In this document: positions 40,669 to 53,200 of the stretch, piece after piece
Layout of the letters: each line of letters starts with the position of its first letter
Numbering within the stretch: position 1 is the stretch's first letter
Translations under genes and position numbers: made by a program
DNA from: Ooceraea biroi
Lineage: Eukaryota > Arthropoda > Insecta > Hymenoptera > Formicidae
Reading direction: 5' to 3'
NCBI RefSeq assembly: GCF_003672135.1
Contig: NC_039511.1
Location: forward strand, 5,916,464 to 5,980,463
Length of the DNA: 64,000 nt
Notes under the pieces: model-generated
Databases searched by the model: none
What the model saw: only the letters and a program-made list of their open reading frames with translations
What the model was told of the DNA's origin: nothing

Positions 40669-41229
40669 CTATCTCACCCTCTTCTGCGAGGTGAATGCAA
40701 TTTTCAGCAAATTTACCACTGGCGCCTCAAAGGCGATGGAAATGCAGAACGACAGGAGGTACGAAGCTACCAGATTGCCGAAATAGACGATAAGCTGTGG
40801 GGAAAACGTCACGATCGTCACTTCAAGCAAACTAAGCCCTTCATGTGACTTCTCTCGTATGAGAATCATGCAAACTGATTTCATATTCCGACAATCCTCT
40901 TTCCGTCTTACCACCATCCCATTATGAAGATGCAGCGGCCCGTCCATCTGTGTACACGTGATCATCATGATAACGGGATGCACTAGATAGGCACAATATG
41001 TGAGCCTCGAGAGAGGGTACATTAGCCTAAGCGAGAGCAAACTGTCGATCATTCGTGCCGACCCTGTGCAACATTGGATCACGATAAAAGCGACGGCCAT
41101 CGCCCACGCGGTGTGACCCAAGGACGCATATGCGGAGCTCGCCAGCACCGTCAAATTTCCGGGGTACAGTCCGTACACCACTGAGAACATGACCATCGCA
41201 GACAGTACCCAGCCGATCAATTCTGCTCC
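40669..41229 (-). CDS. NRF-6-like gene, last coding exon
   Basis: After the acceptor CCTAG (41231-41230) there are 186 codons in phase 0, then TAG. It holds the last four or so membrane helices. Landmarks are GAELIGWVLSAMVMF, LGHTAWAMAVAFIV, YPLSRLTYCAYLVHPVIMM, a hydrophilic loop rich in Arg/Glu, then VYFGNLVASYLLSFCISIAF and EAPVVNLLKI. The short basic tail ends QKRVR. Confidence 0.92.
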   Translation of the reverse strand, partial: GAELIGWVLSAMVMFSVVYGLYPGNLTVLASSAYASLGHTAWAMAVAFIVIQCCTGSARMIDSLLSLRLMYPLSRLTYCAYLVHPVIMMITCTQMDGPLHLHNGMVVRRKEDCRNMKSVCMILIREKSHEGLSLLEVTIVTFSPQLIVYFGNLVASYLLSFCISIAFEAPVVNLLKIAFTSQKRVR

Positions 41230-44200
41230 CTAGGAAATCGAGATTCACTTATTGCTAAGCCAGTATCAAGAATTTTCTTCGGAAAATAGAGACGAAGAAT
41301 ATAAAGGTTGCTTTACAAGTGTGAACAGCACCATTTAGCATTTGTCTCTATTAGCACATTTACGGAGATTATTCGCATTGACATTCCCATTATTTTATAC
41401 TATTATGCTATTATGTTATTTCGCTGCCCTGTTCGCACTTGCATATCGCCCAATGCATGTTTCATGTACGGATTTTGCAATAATACATTTGATAAACGTA
41501 CATTCTTACGTGCATCTGTGCACGGTGAGGCGTACGTGAACATCATTGATCGATTGACTAATTGTAAGTGTTCAACTCGAAAACACGAAAATCATGAAAA
41601 CTCTGCACTCACCATAGGTAACTTCAATTGGCACTTCGTTTTGAAGAGAATGTACCCAGTGATCGTGCCGATGAAATACGGACCCGCTCTCAACCAAGGC
41701 TTGTCGTAAAGCTCGTCAAAGAGGGCAAACGGCTCCTGGATCCTATGAGAGAAATTGATCAAGAATTAAGCGTGTACCCGCAATATCGCGCGATAAAATT
41801 GCCGCATCGGCAGGTGAATAATGCAAAGTACATTGTCGATGGCGTGCTATAATGGAGGCGCCGCCATAAAGCTAGCTGAAATGAAAGCCTGCTTCCAATT
41901 ACAGGCAATGCTTCAACAGATACCTGGCTTATTGCATTGTTCCTTCGCGGTATTCACTCAGGCCTGATAAAAAGACCGAAGCACTTTATTCAAAAGCAAG
42001 TCATGTAGATACTACAAGGAGTTGTATCTCGGTTGTACCTCAATTGAATAGCTGTGAAAGGCGTTTGTGTAACTTTGAAATCATTTATTTCACTGATACA
42101 CAATTAAGAAAGCTTCAACGAGCTTCGCGACGATTATATCTTACGATCTTTATTTAAAGTGCACAAGTAGCTTTATATAGCGCGCTGATAATCGATATTT
42201 CAAATAATAAATTTAGTTCTCGACCAACAAAGAATAGCTTTAATAAGAGATTCATAAATGCGATATATTTTTATTCGTTTAGAAAAAAAAGTATTGAAAT
42301 ATTATATATAAGACAAACATAATACTGATCTGAGTCCAGAACACTACACAGAACAGTGCATTACCTGGCTACGTAATCGTTGCTGTAAGCTATGGAGAAC
42401 GTGGTGAACCACGAAGAGGCAATCAACAGCGAAACGATAGCGATCACGGTCTTGAAATATTTTACGGAGAGCAAAAGAAGGAGTATCCCAAGTACGTAGA
42501 ACTGCGTGTCGTTGGCCATATACCAGCTCCATAACATGCACTAGAAATGATTAATGTAGTAATAGCGAATTAATTACTAGACTGATTGCTTTGCGACGGA
42601 TACTGAGTTGCGAAAGTTCTCTTCGCAAAAAGATTCAAACGGAGGAAAATCGACGTATTGAAAAAAACAACGCATTAAGTAATCATCGACATAGAAAATG
42701 ATTTCAACGGTTTTTCTCATCCATTTCTTGCCGTTGAAAGTACATCATTAATGAATACTTGTTTTTATATAACAGCATCTTATGTAATATTTCTCAGTAC
42801 TCTCATTTATCGAATATTTAAAGCACCATCCTTTTAAATGAGATAAAGAATTAATTTTATTCTTTAGTTCATTATATTTAATAGCGATAACTATATGAAC
42901 ATTTTTTTAGACAACAACAAAGTTCTTATGTCTTTCTATATTGCTGAAAATCTACATTTGCAGCAAGTGCCGTTACAAAATAAAGGCGTACAAAAAATTT
43001 CACATTTTGTTGAAAGTTTTAGCTCACAAGATACATAGGAAGAAAAAAGAAACACATTAGGATAAGCAAGACATAAAACACGTTACCATTTCTGTGCGAG
43101 GATACAATGAGTTCAAGTATAGAGCATTTCGCCACCAGAACTTCTCGCAGGTCAGGTGGTCGATAATAACAGGTGAAAAGACTGTCTTCGCTTGAGCTTG
43201 CTTTATGGCGATCTCGTTCATCCCCAGTACAAAGAGATAAGCTGGCGTCAACCTTTGTGAAAGGGAAGCCAGAAATCAAGATAAGCACCATATGTTTATA
43301 TTCGTTTCATCTAAATTGCAGATTAACTTTTTGAGTGTTGGAAAGTGTCTCTTTATATTTTTATGAGAATTATATATTATATTATAGAATTATATATTAT
43401 ATTATAAAATATTATATATATGACATTTTTTAAAATTATATATTACAGTTAAAGGATACCTGATGAATCGGTATAGAATCATGATTATGAACTTGGTGGA
43501 GCTTGTCTTCAAAAAGTTGCCCTTCTCGGTGGTAAAATTACCCAAGGAACGGTAGAAAAGTATCGTCACTAACAAGCCACTGTACAACATTGCCAAAAGA
43601 GTTAATATCTTTGTTAGTGCGGGCTTAGTTTATCATCTTTTACCTGATGAAAAAGAAAGTGTCCACAGAGAACGTTGCGTTGCTGATAGTCTGGAACATG
43701 AAATTCCTCTCTGTGACCATTCGTAGCATCTTGTTCTCTACAAAGCGTAATGAGGAAATGCTTAATCGTGTAATTGTCAGTGAAAGTATACACAAAGCAG
43801 GGAAGAGACTCGATTACCACCGATCAGAAAACCCGATACGCGCCCTGTTACGTCAGAACGTCTATTAAACGCGTCAAGAACTTTATGGAAAGTGGAGCAA
43901 TCCAATTAGTTTGCTATTAATGACGATGCACTTTATGTACTATTATCTTTTACATCTATGTGTTCATTTCCGGGAGTGGTTTTTGCAATTCTCGACAAAA
44001 ATTACCAGCGATAGAGAAGACTTGGAGATACGTGTGCACCATGACGACCCATCCTAACGAGAACACTCGAAGACCGTGGAGACAAGTCAAACTGTCTTTT
44101 GCCGCAGGTTCTGTGCTAATGATCTTACTTCCGTTGACGATAGGGCTGAATGCGAGCAAGCATCGCAGCCAGAATCCTGAAAAATGACGAGGAGGGTGTT

Positions 44201-47200
44201 ACAGAATTTGGGGATACCTGACGCAAGAAAGCGCCGACAAAGGTGTGGTAGATATATGTCAACAACCTTCACCGTTATCCTTCTTCTGGATAGGATTCTC
44301 TTTTTGCGGATGTTTTACGCCCTTCTCAATCAATTCCTGACCGTTTTCCTGTCCTATTGAGATCCTGCGATCTTGATTCAGATTCTTGTCCACGAAATCG
44401 TTGGTTTTGTCGTTGTTATTCGACACGCTCGAGGATTCGACGTCCCTCACGGAAGGAAGCGATCTATATTCGTATACGGTCGCGCAGATCATCAGTACCA
44501 ATATCGCGCCGGCAATGCCTCTAAAATTGCAAGCGTTATTAATATTTCATAAAAATCTTGTGTATATTTTAAATATGTGCATAGAAAAATTTTCGAAGAT
44601 TATAAAGATAATAAAGAGTTTATCAAGATTTATTAAGATTATTACAATTATTAAAGATTATTATACGTGTCTATAAAAGTAGTATATATATCTTTATTTT
44701 CTATTATTACATAGAGAAATATATGTATGTTAGATATCATATTATATATTGAAAATTTTCAGAGCATCTCTTATGTAATAACGTTAACGCAATATTAACA
44801 TGCAAATAAAACCAAGTGCTATGTATATATAGGTCAAAAGCTGAAGCAAAGCTAGCTAAAGATTAATGGACCATCTAATGGCGGTGGTAGAACGCGCGTT
44901 TAGTCATGGCTTTACACTTGGCTCATAAAATGAAATTGTAAGAAGTTCTATATCCATCCATCCCTTTTGCATTTACCTCTAACAATAGTAAACTTCTGTA
45001 TTCAACGTTTTTATGTATTGTATTACATTATAGAGAGATGTGCGTTAATGCTACTGCGCTGGGAAAAACTAGAAATATTCTCCCTCTCTCTCTCTCTCCC
45101 TCTCTTTTCATTAGTTGTTTCGCGCACACTTAACTTAACTAACGCATTGACGTCAGAAATTATTGAAAAAAAAGAAACAATATGGTTATAGAGAGCGTGG
45201 TTTTTCAATCAAATATTACCGAGAACATAGTACGCGTTAAGTTTTTTCATTTTAGTCGGACAATATATTGGTTGTGTGACCACCGAGGGAAGCTTAGCAT
45301 TAAACTCGGAAAATTATTCGTACAATTTATCACAGCCGTTTTTCAACTTAATATCTCTTGAATTTAATATCATCCTCCGTCTCCACTAATTAACGATAGA
45401 AAGCATATTAAATATCTGCCATTGATATATATATTGTTGAGTATTATAACATATAATATATAAAGAAAATTTCAAGTTTTTTTAATGAATTTTAAGAGTG
45501 ATCTCTTTCGATGAATGTATGACTGACCTTCTTGCTGCATAGAGACTATAATAATGTTATGTATAATAATGTAATGCAGTGTAATTTTTTGTTGTAGAAA
45601 TTGGAACTTTTACTCTCAATGACGTAAGGTTTCATTAATGTTGAAATGTATTTGAAATTACAATTCGCAATTCAGTTTAAATTATGATGAATCGGAGCAA
45701 GGTTTCTATTGATTCGATTAATCACGACCGACGTGCAACTACTGGCAATTCTGGCGATGAAAAATTGACGTCTCCGTATTTCATTAACTACGAACGTGAA
45801 CGTGATATCGAATTTTCGCCTTGAAAATTAATGTATAATTAAGATTTTAAATTGATAAAACTGCTATTGAGTAGTTACAGATAATTTAATAACATTTCGT
45901 ACTTCACAGGATTATAAAGGTATTTATATATTAATATTATTATTATATATAATAAAATAATTTTCGCTTGAATTGATCAATGTTTAAATTTCCTGCAGAA
46001 AATGTCAAAGAGTGTAGATTTAAAGGCTTTCATATTATCAGGTTTTAATTTTTTACGTTTAATCTTTGTATTAAATCGTGAAAATATTACAAGCTATTTC
46101 ATAATATATACATACTTGTGCTTATAGTTCTGCATCGACTATCGCACATGGCGAAATATCGAAGCGAGTAATAAAGCGGATTCGGGCAATGAATTTCACA
46201 GCTTCGGGTCGCGCATTTATTTTCGGGGTTAACGGCTGGAGAAACTTCCGCTTTATATCCTCTTGTCGGTTTTAAATTATTATTCTCGAACCGAGCAGGG
46301 GAGAAGACTTTCGTGGATTCTTTTTTCCCCATAGCACATTTGTGTGCAACTTAAACGCGGCTTCCTATGCAAAATAGAATAGTAACAAGCTCCTCTTTTT
46401 TAAATATCCAACCCATTTTAACACGCTACTATCCACAATCCCGACGAAGAGAAAGCAACAGAAGCGATCCATAGCGGAGAAACAAAAGTTTTGCAAGCAA
46501 AGTTCCGTTGCGACTTCTTCTTCACTATTTTCTTTCTCTTCCTTCTTCCTTACGTGCTATGTATTTCCGTTATCCTGATTTAATTTCTTGGCTACTATCA
46601 GTGCTTACAACTTCCATTCGCTAAAGAAGCTTTTTTCTACACTTGCCCGAAGGGAATTTCAAATGTGCGATGGAATCAGCCGCGAACTGGAGTTTTGAAA
46701 TTCTTCATGCGAAGATATATGGAAGTTCTTATAAAATAAATATAGAAAAACTTTCTTTTGTATTTTATTTGTATCAGATTTTAGCATCGGCAGCATCGAT
46801 TCCGGTGAGTTAATTTAGCGTACTTAACTCCCCGTCATTTTTATATCCGGTTTAGCATTCACTCTATATCGACAAGGCAACATCGTTTCGTGTCACTGTG
46901 TCGATTAAACGATTATGATTTAATCTCGTTTCCTTGCTCCCTTTCTGATATCGTCTATCGCTTCGCGCTGAGAAAATGTGAGGATATTTACCATAGTTGC
47001 GCTAATTTGCAGTTGTGCGTACACTTAGAATGCGCTGAAGGATTATTTCGTGTTGCAATTCTGCAAAGCGACACATCTATCGCAAGATTGCTGTAATACT
47101 TGCGAAGTATACCCGCATGCAAAGTGGAATACATTATAATGTGATATTTTTTCTTTTTTTAAAAAGGTTTTTGTAGGGTACATTATAATGTGAAATGGAT

Positions 47201-50200
47201 CGAAAGCAAAAAAGATGGATAAGCTTTTTCTAACAGCATACATAATCGTGTGTGTGTGTGTATATATATATAGAGGAGAATCCCCTATTATGAGATATGC
47301 TCCTAATATGAGATACTGGAGTTTCTGCTAAACTAGTGAGTACCATCTGTTAATTCTACCATAAACTTATTACTCTTGGTGTAAAATATATTTAGTGAAA
47401 AATTCATTGTTCGTTATTGCGTTTAGCTTTTGCGAGAAAAGGTTTGTGAAATTGTGAACATGTCAAAGGAACTTAAGGTAAGTCTTTAAACCTTGTTTAT
47501 TACATAATAAAGAAATGGTTGGCAATAAATTCAGTATGCAATGATAGAGTAGAATCGTAGTAACAGGAAAATACGCGATTTGTTGAATTGCTTAATTGTA
47601 GAGGTTAGATTTCATGATCGCGGAACCGCTAGGCGCGTGGCTCGTATAATGAGATATTCAGGGTACTCTTAATATGAGATAATTATTGCTCGAATATGAA
47701 GAGTATGTAGTGTAATAAAAAGAAAGAAAATACTACTTAAGGTTAAAGAAAAGTTAATACGAATTTATATTATGAATATTTGTGTATTTAATTTTTATAG
47801 AATCTGACTATGGAGGTTAGAGAAACGAGGAAGCGTTGACAGTGGAATCGTGAAGATTTGGCGAAGGCTGTGGCAGCAGTATTTTTGTAAAAATATCTAA
47901 TAAAGTTTTTTACTTGCAATACTGATGTATTTTGCACTTTTAACACCGATTTCTCAAGGTATCTTATATTAGGAGCACACTTCCGCGATCTTGCGTAAAG
48001 CTCTTTTTTCAAATTTTTTTAATTTTCAGAAAAAATAATATTTAAATTAGATTTTTCATTTCGCCAACCTAAAGCTTATTAAATTCTCTTCAAGAGAACG
48101 TATTACATTTTTAAATTCTGCCTATAGATTTCCTTACTTCGACAAAATCGATATAGTATCTCATAATCGGGGACTTTCCTCTATATTATAAAAGATTATC
48201 CATCTTGTTTGCTTTCAATTCATTTTAGTGATATCGATTATATATATATATAATCGCTAAAAACGATGAAATCTTTCGCAGTGATCGCAAAAACGCTTGG
48301 GATTCTATCGAAATCGTTGATGATATTTAGAACTGGCGCTACAGGACAAATTGGCCTTTCGTATCGCTTTGTTTATATATATATATATATAAAATCGATA
48401 TCGCTATCCAATTTTTACGCGAATAAAACATACGGTATCGCAGCACTGCACAATACGCGTGTTTAATGGCTTGTTCGTTTCCGTAAATCATTTAATCGAC
48501 TGAATCCGAACGCACTCCGGACATGATTTGCATCCGCCGAGACCCGCATTCCGCCGGAATGGAGACGACGGCGTGGAGACTTTCACGTGCACCGGAGGGC
48601 TTTCTATGATCTTGCGTAATAGACTCCCAACATGCGTGCAAGTGCGCGCGATGCACGTCGAGCCTGATGCATAATTGCACGTGCCGGTGTGCCGGACATC
48701 GCGCTGCTCTCCTGAGGGTCAACCTTAATTGGCTGGCGTAGCTGGCAATTTCCTTTCAATTCCGCCAGAATACGTCCATTTGTTCCGTTTCCGTTTCGAA
48801 GTAGGCTCTTCAATCTCATTCGAACGTGGTTGAGACGATGGAATGGGAAATGCCGCGCTTAGAAACGACGAACTATCTCGCAGTGATCGCAAAAACGCTC
48901 GGAATTCAACCGAAATCGTTGATTTCGTATTCAGAACTGGCGAGAACTGGTAGAGGAAAACAAATTGCCCTTCCGTGTCTCCTTGTTTGTCAACCGTGTG
49001 CCGGACTGCAACTGCGTAAATATTATCGCGGGTTCGTGTGTGATGTGAACACGCGATCGCCAACGGAGAGATTGTTTAAACTGTGTTTGAACAAGCCACC
49101 GAAATACGTTTGTATCAAAATTTAAAGAATCGCATATAACGATCAGTCGCGTAACTCGTGGGTCTAACGCGACATAGGCGTTGGTAGGCGTTGCCTGGAC
49201 CAAGCGTTGAAGAATTACGTGTTGAAAATTGTGACGTATCGCAAGCAGAGCGATTATTTATGGCTCATGCGTTTTCCTTTTGTTTCGCAAGCAATCCGGC
49301 AAACTGAGTTTCCAGATATCTTGAGATTTAGGTCGCAATATATTATTCCGGCTGTTCTGTTATGTATTATATTTGAGACTTATGCATGTTCATTACGCGT
49401 CTTTAGTCTGCGCTTTTTGTTTCTGCTTTGATATATTGATGTACTAGTAACACATTTAAGAGAATAATTATTGCACGTTAAAACGTGTATTTTAAATACA
49501 TAATATTATCTTTAATTTTTATCTTTTTAACTTTAATTTAATTTTAATTTTCAATTTAATTTAAATTAACTTTAATTTTTATCTTTTTATCTTCTTTAAC
49601 GTTTATCTTTATATGTATTTCTGATCCGTTGAAATTGCTCGAGCTTTATCTTGTTCAAGTGGCAAATTGAGTTTCGTTTAATGTAGTTCGTTAAAACACG
49701 TATAATGACTTGTGCAGCGCAATGATGCACTTTGCCGTAACGTGTTGAATGCGTTTAAAAAAATATTGCATTGATGCTGCAATTACTAAACGCAATTTCC
49801 CACTTTGATATTATGGATCAGCGAGAGGTCGTTGCGGGATTAGGTAACTATCGATTCAATGGTAAATTAAGGCCGTAATAATTTAATGCGCGTGCCGCAC
49901 CGCGCCGCTGGGCGCCTTATTTACCGCATATGATTTATCTGTGTTGTCTTAGGCCGCACTTGGGGAGCCACGGGAAATTTTTCATTTTGCCTCTTGCCGG
50001 CGTGAAATTGCGCTCAAAGATATGGCTCTCAAACATATTATCAGCAATGCTGAATACTATGGACCGGGAGTATTCCTATTGGCTAAAGACATGGTAATCA
50101 ATGTGTTTCAAAAGCCTGGGATACTGTCGTCGTTGCAAGATACTGGCTTGACCGATGCACTTCATGCTTTACTCATAAAAGTAGTGAGTGCAGTGATTTG

Positions 50201-53200
50201 TCTAATGTCTAAAGTCTAATAGTCTAAAGATAGCAAGATCAAACCGTGGCGTTACACGTGTGAATTAAGAATGCTCGTTCTTACATTGCTAAAAAATATG
50301 TTTTTTTACGAACTCCGATATATTTTAGGTTCTTGCCACTCGAGAAGTGTTGGGCTCGTCACCCAATGTAAGTTCACATTCGGTATTTGTATTTTTCAAT
50401 ATGGGCAAACATATAGGCACACTGCAATTGCGCACATGGTGCACTAGACCACTCAAAGTGCTTAGTTAGGTTAGGTTAAATTTGATTGATTTTATTGGCC
50501 TAGTGCGCCTTGTGCGCAATTGCACTGTGGGCAATTGATACGAAAGTCTCGTACTTAATCTAATTTATTAAAATGTATTGTTGTAAAACAGGCAGCATAT
50601 TAGAAAGCTATTACTGCCAGGAGACAGGCAGAAGAACGCATTAACATGCTTGATAAAATGACAAATGATAAAATAAAAAAATTTGTTGAAGACCTGGAAG
50701 AGCTGACAGAAGGTTACAAAAGTGTAATAGACCCGAAATCAAATTATGAAGTACATAAGAAAATGGAAGAGTTTGTAGAAAACGTGGAAGGCAGTGGCGT
50801 AGCCAGACCTACGTTTGGGGGGGGGAGGGGGCTAAAAATATTGCAAGTGTGTCGGCTCTTCATCTTCGCGGTCCTTATATCCTCAGCCGGGCGAAGTTTT
50901 ACTTACGAGTAACGATTCCGCGAATTCGCCCTCTATCGTTGTTTTGTGGTGTTATCTCGCGTATCGGGGATGTTTGTGATTACGCCTCGCTCCGCATAGT
51001 GGTCGACTGGTTGCCGGTTGTTAGGTGCCGAGTCGCCACACACTCCAATAGAGTGACTTCATTCACTTTAAGAAAAAAAGTGAAGAGTTTCACTCTTAGG
51101 GCGGATTCATACCTTGGCAGAATAGCAGAGGCCTTTGTGCAAAGGCAGATTAGGGAGCAACAAGACTCAAACCGCAAACCGTCCACCAGTCTTCTGCACC
51201 CGATAGATTTGTATGTACCTATACCCCATATTACTTACTGTCTGTTATTAATCAAATAAAATTTTTTATCACACGTAATATTTTCATACGTAGAAGCAGC
51301 AAGCGGAAAAGAAACAATTAACCGATAGGTTGAGTGTAATTTGTATATTTATATTTTATTATATTTGTTTTACGTATATTTATATTTTATTATATTTTTT
51401 TACGTATATTTATATTTTCTATTTTATTATCGAAATTTCACGTTTTGGCATATATTTTTATGATGGCGCTATTTGGAATAATTTTTTATTTTAGGATTCT
51501 TTTTGTGTCAGCGAAGATGCTGAGCATCCTCGCTGATACTTGTGCTCCAAGCATGACGATTCTTGGACAATGTTATCCCTAAAAAACCTTTTTAAAAAAA
51601 GAAAAAATATATACGCCAAGTACATAAAAACTCCCAACTCGTCAAAACTCAAAACTAAATATGAAATCAATAATTAATTAGCCAAGTATCTAGAAGCAGT
51701 TTGAGTATTTTACCCAAACGTTTTCCATGCATACTTTCTTATCGCATGATGACATTGAAGTACTTGGCGTGCCCGAATCGCAGTGGTTATGTATTCTTGT
51801 AAATTTGTACAATATCTTGATTTGTATTGTATCTTGTATCTTCATGATTTTCAATAATGACTCGCAAATGATTTTGTGTCTCTTATAGGTAGGACAGGAC
51901 GTTTTAATGTGATTCGGACACGCCAAGTACTTCAATGTCGTTATGCGATAAGAAAGATGTATGGAAAACGTTTGGGTAAAATACTCAAACTGCTTCTAGA
52001 TACTTGGCTAATTAATTATTGATTTCATATTTAGTTTTGAGTTTTGACGAGTTGGGAGTTTTTATGTACTTGGCGTATATATTTTTTCTTTTTTAAAAAA
52101 GGTTTTTTAGGGATCTCACTCTTTTTTGTAAATTTTTAAAATTTGATTATATTTTAGTTTTACATTCTTTTGAACATATAATTAGTATTACATAATTGCT
52201 TTTTATATGTTTTATTATCAATTATTTTGCATGCTAACACGTACATCGTTCCGATGCACTTTGTAATAAGTTTTATTAAAAATAATCTTTTGATTTTTAT
52301 ATAATGTAAATTATTTCTATATATTTTATACTTTTTTCTGTTTTGCTAACTACATTTCTCTATGTGATTTACAATATTTTTTATTATAACTTTAACAATA
52401 TAGTTTTACTTTCACATAAATCATTTTTATGAGTTTTATAATTTTATGCAATGAATGTGGTAGCGCTCGACGTTATGCAATGAAATTCGTGGTATTGGTG
52501 CAGTCAATCTGTCAATCTCTTTCTCACTAACTAATATGACGTTGCAGTGCAACGGTTGCACCACGTCGATGACGGCGACAACAAGGACGACGACGATGAC
52601 GTTGCACCACGTCGATGACGATACTTCGATACTTCGATACTTTCGATACTTTTCCGATACCTGACAATGGCTCAGCGCTGCAGCTATAAAGAACACACGT
52701 CGGGGAACATGCGTGAGACATGCGCGCGTTAAGTACCTTTTGGTTACGCTCTTTCGATACTTTCGATACTTTTTCGATACCTGGCAATGGTTCAGCACTG
52801 CAGCTATAAAGAACATGTGTGAGACATGCGCGCGTGTCCTCATTTTCCCTGGTTAGTACTGCGTCCGTTTTTGCCTGGTTAGTACTGCGGGCATCACGGT
52901 TAGTACCAGGTTAGGTCGCCCGCGCACACAAAAACAAGAAATTAATTTTTTTCCTTCGTTTCCTGCATTTTTCCTGGTTAGTACCGCGATTCATTTTTTT
53001 CCTGTTTAGTACTGCGCGCATCGCGGTTAGTACCAGGTTAGGTCGTCCGCGCACGCAAAAACAAACGAAATTTATTTTTAAAAGTTTGATCTATTTGAAA
53101 CATTTTCCATGTATTATTAAAATCATTTTTAATTCATAATAAATTAAATCATGCATGTGTGAACAGCAGCTTGAGGGACAAAATCGCTTTGCATGTATAT

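Noticed and set aside
40639..41852. Plus-strand frames opposite the last NRF-6-like exons
   Set aside because: They are the antisense of exons confirmed by phase and family motifs.
50465..50480. Telomere repeat (TTAGG) array
   Set aside because: Only two and a half units inside a fold-back loop, too short for an interstitial telomere.
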